Assembly: GCA_018394315.1 (NCBI GenBank)
Contig: CP074575.1
Location: forward strand, 1,582,615 to 1,646,614
Direction of reading: 5' to 3'
DNA length: 64,000 bases
Source: Mycoplasmatota bacterium
Lineage (GTDB): Bacteria > Bacillota_I > Bacilli_A > MAG-NZ
The notes under the pieces are model-generated. The model saw only the letters and a list, made by a program, of their open reading frames with translations, made no database searches and was not told where the DNA came from. This document shows, piece after piece, positions 58,971-64,000 of this stretch. Positions within the stretch are counted from its first letter, which is position 1, and the number at the start of each line of letters is the position of its first letter. The translations under genes were made by a program, and so were the position numbers.

Positions 58971-58992
58971 AAAAAAAGCGCATTATAGCGCT
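58971..58992 (-). terminator. Terminator after the MBL-fold hydrolase gene
   Basis: AGCGC-TATAAT-GCGCT followed by seven T on the minus strand. The hydrolase stop codon (TAG, 58991-58993) lies at its edge. Confidence 0.87.
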
Positions 58993-59599
58993 ATTTTAGA
59001 TAATAATTCATTTTTTTAACAATGGAAAATTTAGCTCTTCCACCATGCCCTGGATAAATAATATCATTACTCTTTACGAGTGTTTTAAGTATTTCTAGGG
59101 ATTTCATGATCATTTTTGAGTTTCCACTATATAAATCTGTACGGCCTATACTTTCTACAAATAAAGTATCTCCAGTGAACACACAGTTATCAATGAAATA
59201 ACAAGAACTTCCTTTCGAATGTCCTGGTGTATTTATAGATTTAATAGTAATGTCATTAAATTTAATTTCGTCTTCATCTTTTATTAAAATTATTTCTTTA
59301 TCTGACAAATCTACTACGTCATTAAACATATGAGCATAATTATAATTAGTATCTTCTAAGAGTATCTTATCAAACTCATTAATATAAATAGGAACATTTA
59401 AATCCTTTATACCTCCAAAATGATCATAATGACCATGAGTTAGTAATATAAATTTAAGATTATAATTCTTTATAAATTCTTTTAATTCTTGACTCATTAA
59501 TCCTGGATCAATTAAGATACAATCCTGTTTATCAATCACAACGTAAGTATTAACGCTAAAATCACTTGAAAAATATTGTGTAACTTTCTTTACTTTCAT
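58991..59599 (-). CDS. MBL-fold metallo-hydrolase (glyoxalase II-like)
   Basis: A 202-residue metallo-beta-lactamase-fold protein with THGHYDH (54-60), the NTPGHSKGSSCYF histidine, the FTGDTLF aspartate and a C-terminal YPGHGG histidine, i.e. a full two-metal site. The small size and order match the YqgX/YcbL-type glyoxalase II-like group; the substrate is not certain. The ATG lies only 7 bases after the rpmG terminator's T run, with no ribosome site, so translation may rely on read-through or on a leader too short to show one. Confidence 0.88.
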   Translation of the reverse strand: MKVKKVTQYFSSDFSVNTYVVIDKQDCILIDPGLMSQELKEFIKNYNLKFILLTHGHYDHFGGIKDLNVPIYINEFDKILLEDTNYNYAHMFNDVVDLSDKEIILIKDEDEIKFNDITIKSINTPGHSKGSSCYFIDNCVFTGDTLFVESIGRTDLYSGNSKMIMKSLEILKTLVKSNDIIYPGHGGRAKFSIVKKMNYYLK

Positions 59600-59605
59600 A
59601 ATAAT

Positions 59606-59629
59606 AAAAAAAGTAACAATCAGTTACTA
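59606..59629 (-). terminator. Terminator after rpmG
   Basis: AGTAAC-TGATT-GTTACT followed by seven T on the minus strand; the rpmG stop codon is part of the 5' arm. Confidence 0.85.
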
Positions 59630-59776
59630 TTTTTTCTCCTTATGTAACGTCTGTTTTTGACATCTAGGACAATATTTTTTCATCTCTATACGTTCAGGAT
59701 TGTTTTTCTTACTCTTTTTTGTCAAGTAATTCCATTCTTTACAATCTGTACATTGTAAAACAACATTTACACGCAT
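59627..59776 (-). CDS. rpmG: Ribosomal protein L33
   Basis: A 49-residue L33 missed by ordinary length cut-offs. It begins MRVNVVLQC and keeps both zinc pairs (CTDC and CPRC), so it is the zinc-binding form. The ATG at 59776 has GGAGG ahead. It diverges from ispG. A perfect palindrome lies in its leader next to the -10 box. Confidence 0.95.
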   Translation of the reverse strand: MRVNVVLQCTDCKEWNYLTKKSKKNNPERIEMKKYCPRCQKQTLHKEKK

Positions 59777-59798
59777 ACTCGTACCTCCAAACATCTCT

Positions 59799-59818
59799 GT
59801 TAAGTAATTCTACTTAAC
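59799..59818. promoter_or_regulatory. Perfect palindrome in the rpmG leader
   Basis: GTTAAGTA-ATTC-TACTTAAC, an 8-bp perfect inverted repeat, lies directly downstream of the rpmG -10 box and so over its likely start of transcription. It could be an operator or a leader hairpin. Confidence 0.55.
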
Positions 59819-59819
59819 T

Positions 59820-59847
59820 ATTATACTATATTTATTAATAAATGCAA
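59820..59847 (-). promoter_or_regulatory. Promoter of rpmG
   Basis: On the minus strand TTGCAT (59842-59847), a 16-base spacer and TATAAT (59820-59825). Confidence 0.65.
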
Positions 59848-59903
59848 GTATTAAAGGCTTTTTTGTGTATAATTGAAGTGAAGAAAAATTATAGAGGTGC
59901 AGA

Positions 59904-60938
59904 ATGAAAAATAGAGAAGACACAAGAAAAATTAATGTGGGTGGAGTAATTATAGGTGGCAATAACAAAGTATCTATTCAGTCAATGACAAACACTCCCA
60001 CAAAAAATGTAAAAGCCACTATATCTCAAATAAAACAATTAGAAAAAGCTGGATGTGAGATAGTTAGAGTCTCTGTACTTGATATTAAAGATGCAAAAAG
60101 TTTAACATACATTAAAGAAAACATAAATATTCCACTAGTAGCCGATATACATTTTGACTACTTATTAGCCTTAGAAGCAATCAATCAGAATGTAGATAAA
60201 CTGAGATTAAACCCGGCTAATATCACTAGTAAAGAAAAAGTCAAAGAGATAGCCTATAAATGCAAAGAAAAGAAAATACCAATTAGAATCGGCATTAATA
60301 GTGGTTCATTCAAGTCCCATGATAATTTAGTAGAAATGATGATTCAGTATGCTGAAGAGAATATTAAGATACTAGAAGACTTACAGTTTTCTGATATTAT
60401 ATTATCCTTTAAGTCTACAGAGTTAAAAGTGTGTTTAGAAGTAAATAGAATCGCATCTAAAAAGTGGAGTTATCCATTACATTTAGGAATGACTGAAGCA
60501 GGTACTGAATTTTCTGGAGGCATTAAAAATTCTATTGGATTAGGCATTTTACTTAACGAAGGAATTGGGAGTACTATTAGAGTCTCAATAACTGATGATC
60601 CAATAAAAGAAATAAAAATTGCTAAAGAGATACTCAAAAACCTTGGACTATATAAAGCTCCTACCTTAATAAGTTGCCCAACGTGTGGGCGTTTACAATA
60701 CAATATGATACCAATAGTAAATAAAATAGAAGAGTACTTATCAGATATCAAGAGCGACATTAAAGTAGCGATAATGGGTTGTGCAGTTAATGGTCCAGGA
60801 GAAGCTAAGCAAGCTGACATAGGCATTGCTGGTGGGATCAATGAAGTATTGCTTATTAAAAAAGGTAAAATCATAAAGAAAATTCCTATGGAAAACGCAG
60901 TTGAAGAGTTAATTAAAGAGATAAATAGCCTAATTTAA
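59904..60938 (+). CDS. ispG: 4-hydroxy-3-methylbut-2-enyl diphosphate synthase (MEP pathway)
   Basis: A 344-residue IspG (GcpE): TIM-barrel start VSIQSMTNTPTKNV, PLVADIHFDYLLA, KLRLNPANI, and the C-terminal Fe-S part with SCPTCGR and MGCAVNGPGEA holding the three cluster cysteines. It uses two electrons to turn MEcPP into HMBPP, so isoprenoids are made by the MEP route. The ATG follows GAGGTG. The only metabolic gene on the plus strand in this part. Confidence 0.96.
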   Translation: MKNREDTRKINVGGVIIGGNNKVSIQSMTNTPTKNVKATISQIKQLEKAGCEIVRVSVLDIKDAKSLTYIKENINIPLVADIHFDYLLALEAINQNVDKLRLNPANITSKEKVKEIAYKCKEKKIPIRIGINSGSFKSHDNLVEMMIQYAEENIKILEDLQFSDIILSFKSTELKVCLEVNRIASKKWSYPLHLGMTEAGTEFSGGIKNSIGLGILLNEGIGSTIRVSITDDPIKEIKIAKEILKNLGLYKAPTLISCPTCGRLQYNMIPIVNKIEEYLSDIKSDIKVAIMGCAVNGPGEAKQADIGIAGGINEVLLIKKGKIIKKIPMENAVEELIKEINSLI

Positions 60939-60959
60939 AAACACCTCTAAGGTGTTTTT
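60937..60959. terminator. Bidirectional terminator between ispG and pilus genes
   Basis: A perfect 10-bp stem AAAAACACCT / AGGTGTTTTT with a CTA loop; T-rich in both directions. The stop codon of the PilO-like gene overlaps its edge. Confidence 0.85.
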
Positions 60960-61494
60960 ATACGTTAAATGTGAAATACAACAGTTTCATTCTCACAGAA
61001 AAATCAACATCATCTAAAAATCTAAATTGAATACCCTCAACTACAACCAATTGATCTTGACTTTGAATCTCTCTTATAAACTGATTTATTTTATAATAAT
61101 CATTATTATCAACAGTAAATTCTACTAATACGGGAGTGATTAAGATGTATTCAGGTAAATTAGAATATAAAGGAAAATTTTCTCGTGTCTCATCGGTTAT
61201 ATTTTTGATAGCATCTATACCAACAATCATCTCATATTGATCTAGTGCAATCACTACTCTACTCCAGTCAAATTTATTTGGGAGTACGTGTAAAAGTTGA
61301 TCGCTTGTTATCTCATCAGTTTTTAATGTTTTCAATTCATTTTTTAATATACTTGTATTATCTAACAATGAGTTAGTTAGCGCGGTGATTCTAGTAGTTT
61401 CTTCTTTTGCCTTCTCGACAATTGACCTAGTCAAAAAAGTGGTTCCACCCAATAATATAACAAGAATCAGTAGTATCTTTATTCTATTATTCAT
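60958..61494 (-). CDS. PilO-like type IV pilus assembly protein
   Basis: A 178-residue protein with one N-terminal membrane helix (about 6-24), a coiled-coil part and a C-terminal ferredoxin-like domain (FPLYSNLPEYILITPVLVEFTVDNNDYYKINQFIREI). It matches PilO in layout and in place after PilN. PilM, PilN and PilO form the inner-membrane alignment complex of the pilus machine. The ATG at 61494 overlaps the PilN-like gene by 8 bases. Identification is by context and shape, since PilO sequences vary. Confidence 0.75.
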   Translation of the reverse strand: MNNRIKILLILVILLGGTTFLTRSIVEKAKEETTRITALTNSLLDNTSILKNELKTLKTDEITSDQLLHVLPNKFDWSRVVIALDQYEMIVGIDAIKNITDETRENFPLYSNLPEYILITPVLVEFTVDNNDYYKINQFIREIQSQDQLVVVEGIQFRFLDDVDFSVRMKLLYFTFNV

Positions 61495-62026
61495 TGTCTT
61501 CACCCACTTTGAAGGTAATATTCAATTCGTGTGAACCAGGACCAGAAGATGAAAATTCAACATCTTCTATCCAACTAATATTAACTAACGCTTCTTCATA
61601 TCTAAGCAAAGTTTCATCGCTATCAACATGAATAACCACTTGAAATAGTTTATTGTTTATAGAAAAATTAATACTTTCAATATTCGCTCCGTCTGGAATA
61701 TAACTCACTAAATTGTTTATTCTATTTGTTAATGAAAATTGCGTATCTTTTACATATTCAATTGTCTCATTATAAATAATATCGGTTCCGTCAATCACAT
61801 TAATTGATGATATATCAAGAAAATATTCATTTTCATCTTTTGCAACATTATACTCAAATCTTGCCTTAATCAAGTCTTTTTCTGCACTTATATATGGTAT
61901 ATAGTTAACATAAAATGCTACAAATAAAATTGTCATAATTATACCAATTGTAAAAAATACATTAGAAATTTTTTCATTTGGTTTATACTTCGGTAACAAG
62001 TCTACCTTGATAAAATCTTTTTTCAT
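61487..62026 (-). CDS. PilN-like type IV pilus assembly protein
   Basis: A 179-residue protein with a short cytoplasmic start (KVDLLPKYKPNEK, the PilN motif that binds PilM), one membrane helix (about 22-42), a coiled coil and an outside ferredoxin-like domain. Found between pilM-like and pilO-like genes, with an AGGTGAT ribosome site. Confidence 0.78.
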   Translation of the reverse strand: MKKDFIKVDLLPKYKPNEKISNVFFTIGIIMTILFVAFYVNYIPYISAEKDLIKARFEYNVAKDENEYFLDISSINVIDGTDIIYNETIEYVKDTQFSLTNRINNLVSYIPDGANIESINFSINNKLFQVVIHVDSDETLLRYEEALVNISWIEDVEFSSSGPGSHELNITFKVGEDNE

Positions 62027-62034
62027 ATGATCAC

Positions 62035-62949
62035 CTATATTAAACTATTTGACATAGTTAATAAGTACTTAACATATACGTCATATAGATTGTTTTCATC
62101 ATTTGGATTATAGAATACCAAATGACCCACATTAGTCATATTATTATTAATAATAATTCTTACTAAGTTTTCATCAAGTATATCATCACCAGTCATTGGA
62201 ATTATAATAGCCTTTTTAATAGTTTCATTTCCTTTATTAATATTCCATACATAATAATTATTCATCCGATATATCTCATCTTGAACGCGTTGGGCAAAAT
62301 CATTATAATGAGTACTTGATTCGTAATTTGGGATATCAGAGACAATACTAAAGATAGGGTATTGCTTATTAAATATATTTATGCTCAGCATGTTATGATA
62401 AACATTAACTATCATTATATCATTTTCGAAATCTTGTATTCCGTATTTAGATATACTATATGCTCTATGAGCAGCTAATGCTGGAATGTCAGTCTTAACA
62501 ACCTTAAGGCCTGCTTTATAAAGCATCTTTACGTATAAATTAAGGTGTCGTTCACTAGCCGCAAATATAAATGCTTCTCTTTCTCCGTTTACTTCAGAAA
62601 CTTTCACATCCATAAGTGAATCACTAAAAGGTAATACTAAATCAACATTCATTCTTGTTTTTAGAAAACTCTTCATATCTTTAGTCTTAACTTCTGACGG
62701 CAAAGGATATCTTTTAACAGAAACAATCTTTTCATGTAACAACAGATTAACCTTTGAAGTAGAAATTTTTGTTCTTTTAATGACATCCTCAACTAAAGTA
62801 GATAATTCATCAAGTTTTTCTATTATACCATTCACAATATAACCATCAGGCAACTTAACAGTACCATATTCTTTTAATTTCTTAATTCCTCGTCCTTTTT
62901 CGACAAATATAAACTCATAATCAGTAAAAAAAACACTTAGTGTTTTCAT
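62035..62949 (-). CDS. PilM-like type IV pilus ATPase-fold protein
   Basis: A 304-residue cytoplasmic protein with an actin-like (FtsA/PilM) build: short strands at the start, KVNLLLHEKIVSVKRYPLPSEV, AFIFAASERHLNLYVKMLYKAGLKVVKTDIPALA and a weak phosphate-loop region later. The usual DxG nucleotide motifs are eroded, so ATP binding may be lost. I chose the ATG at 62949 behind GTGGTG. It is followed by the PilN-like gene. Confidence 0.75.
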   Translation of the reverse strand: MKTLSVFFTDYEFIFVEKGRGIKKLKEYGTVKLPDGYIVNGIIEKLDELSTLVEDVIKRTKISTSKVNLLLHEKIVSVKRYPLPSEVKTKDMKSFLKTRMNVDLVLPFSDSLMDVKVSEVNGEREAFIFAASERHLNLYVKMLYKAGLKVVKTDIPALAAHRAYSISKYGIQDFENDIMIVNVYHNMLSINIFNKQYPIFSIVSDIPNYESSTHYNDFAQRVQDEIYRMNNYYVWNINKGNETIKKAIIIPMTGDDILDENLVRIIINNNMTNVGHLVFYNPNDENNLYDVYVKYLLTMSNSLI

Positions 62950-62964
62950 ATTATTCACCACACT

Positions 62965-63675
62965 TTAAAATAGATTTATATAGTATTCTAATAAAGAGTC
63001 ACCGTAAAAATAAGCAATAAATGCGCCAACCGTAATAAATGGAACAAATGGTATATATAAAGTCTCCTTATTAATTTTTTGAGCTATTAATCCGAAAACA
63101 AGCCCAAATACCGATGCAAAGAAAACTGATAAAAAGGTCAACTTAACCCCTAATACTAAACCTATTATAGCATATAATTTAATGTCTCCTCCACCTAAAA
63201 CTTCTTGCTTATATAATTTCTCGCCAACGGTCGATAGAACATAAAAGAATGTGAATGCTACCAGCATTCCTAAATATGCATCAAACCATACTTCACGTGT
63301 TATAAATATCCTTAAAAATCCAATTAGAGTTAGAAAAATAATTATTAACTCGTCTGGCACAATTTTATCAAGTATATCTGAAACACTAACACTAACCATA
63401 AGTAAAATAAATAAATAACCTATATTTAATTCGTTTGTAGAACCAAATAATCCATATGATATATTTACTAATAGAATAGCAACTAAAACAGAAATCAGAT
63501 ATAAAAACTTATTATCTTTTCCACATTCACACTTTAAGTAGTAATTATATACTTTATCTCCACAATTATAACATTTTAGACCCCTAAAGATTTCTTTTCT
63601 ATCTACAACATTACTTCCTAGAAAAACACTTAATATCCCTATAATAATACCAATTACCATTCTTGATATAAACAT
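62965..63675 (-). CDS. Type IV prepilin peptidase / leader methylase-like
   Basis: A 236-residue membrane aspartic protease with about seven helices. The catalytic pair is seen as D in SVSDILDKIVPDE and in GGGDIKLYA (the GxGD motif). A zinc-type cysteine set CYNCG and CECG lies in the first cytoplasmic loop. It cuts the leader of type IV pilins. The start follows GAGGGG, and the upstream pilin gene ends in a terminator. Confidence 0.9.
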   Translation of the reverse strand: MFISRMVIGIIIGILSVFLGSNVVDRKEIFRGLKCYNCGDKVYNYYLKCECGKDNKFLYLISVLVAILLVNISYGLFGSTNELNIGYLFILLMVSVSVSDILDKIVPDELIIIFLTLIGFLRIFITREVWFDAYLGMLVAFTFFYVLSTVGEKLYKQEVLGGGDIKLYAIIGLVLGVKLTFLSVFFASVFGLVFGLIAQKINKETLYIPFVPFITVGAFIAYFYGDSLLEYYINLF

Positions 63676-63745
63676 ACATTTTCCCCTCTACTGAAATTAT
63701 TATATTTAAATATATTATTATAATAAAAGACAAGAAACTGACTAG

Positions 63746-63775
63746 TAAAAAAGATTTCATCTAAATGAAATCTTT
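63746..63775 (-). terminator. Terminator after the pilin gene
   Basis: A perfect 11-bp stem AAAGATTTCAT / ATGAAATCTTT with a four-base loop, followed by six T on the minus strand. It may lower the level of the pilus assembly genes relative to pilin. Confidence 0.85.
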
Positions 63776-63793
63776 AATATAATCAAATAAGAA

Positions 63794-64000
63794 TTAAGCT
63801 GATGGTGCTACCCAAGTATGATCTACTCCATCGTAAGTTAATGTCCCATCCGCTGTAGTAACAATAACTACCTTAGTAATTTTACCAGAAGATCCTTGTG
63901 GTGTGATAGTAACACTAGTATATTCAGTAAAATCTTTGTTTAAATAATCAGGCATATCAGCAACAGCGAAGTTAGTTGTTCCGCAATCTTCTTGAATACA
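63794..64000 (-). CDS. Type IV pilin-like protein, C-terminal part (5' end outside window)
   Basis: Sixty-eight codons of the C-terminal end are visible, running to TAA at 63794. The sequence is beta-strand rich with small and Thr residues (TKVVIVTTADGTLTYDG) and has a cysteine pair (CIQEDC) at the window edge; it ends in WVAPSA. Place (in front of the prepilin peptidase and pilMNO-like genes) and style fit a major pilin or pseudopilin. The N-terminal leader and helix, which would prove it, are not in the window. Confidence 0.65.
   Translation of the reverse strand, partial: CIQEDCGTTNFAVADMPDYLNKDFTEYTSVTITPQGSSGKITKVVIVTTADGTLTYDGVDHTWVAPSA

Noticed and set aside
60470..60874. A 134-codon minus-strand frame inside ispG
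   Set aside because: It is antisense to well-conserved ispG motifs and has no start signals.

Overview
This is a 64 kb, AT-rich window (roughly 30% GC by eye) from an anaerobic member of the Bacillota (Firmicutes). The grounds are the gene order hrcA-grpE-dnaK-dnaJ ... mtaB-rpsU-yqfC-yqfD-phoH-ybeY-cdd-era-yqzL-recO-glyS-dnaG-rpoD-trmK, strong GGAGG-type ribosome binding sites, CIRCE operators, a selenocysteine-containing glycine reductase operon and an MEP-pathway gene (ispG). The single-chain glycyl-tRNA synthetase next to dnaG-rpoD is also seen in Bacilli and Mollicutes-related lineages, so a position near that border is possible but not shown. UGA is used as a normal stop and, in grdA and grdB, as selenocysteine, so this is not the Mycoplasma code. 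No rRNA, tRNA, CRISPR array or intact insertion sequence was seen.

Layout. 1-2.9 kb: a minus-strand module of an ABC-type ATPase (cut by the window edge), a HypB/UreG-like GTPase, a leaderless DUF1858 plus solute-binding-like protein and a NifU C-terminal domain protein, preceded by a perfect Crp/Fnr-type palindrome. 3.0-8.7 kb: two exported, Ig-like-domain proteins behind a c-di-GMP-I (GEMM-I) riboswitch and terminator. 8.7-17 kb: an amidohydrolase, two small plus-strand genes, and a six-gene operon coding for a MacB-type ABC exporter with adaptor, response regulator and histidine kinase. 17-24.4 kb: a 2-hydroxyacyl-CoA-dehydratase-type activase system split over two genes, a CdaR-type regulator, and a cation/proton antiporter with a small partner gene. 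25-31 kb: an amino-acid permease, then an accessory stretch (DUF2804 protein, ketopantoate-reductase-like protein, serine-hydrolase lipoprotein, remains of an ISL3-type transposase).

31-38.7 kb: a full glycine reductase operon, transcribed grdX-trxB-trxA-grdE-grdA-grdB-grdC-grdD. grdA and grdB are each interrupted by an in-frame UGA at the expected selenocysteine position. A terminator-like hairpin lies between grdB and grdC. The pathway would reduce glycine to acetyl phosphate and ammonia, using electrons from thioredoxin, and so yield ATP.

39-59.8 kb: the conserved Firmicutes housekeeping cluster listed above. It differs from the Bacillus order in having a second amidohydrolase between dnaJ and mtaB (no prmA/rsmE), no pgpH between phoH and ybeY, and a TauE/SafE exporter and a DUF6512 membrane protein between recO and glyS. 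hrcA has a clear sigma-A promoter flanked by two CIRCE copies. 59.9-61 kb: ispG on the plus strand. 61-64 kb: type IV pilus genes (pilin end, prepilin peptidase, pilM-, pilN- and pilO-like). Together with the c-di-GMP riboswitch these suggest c-di-GMP-controlled surface attachment, which is an inference.
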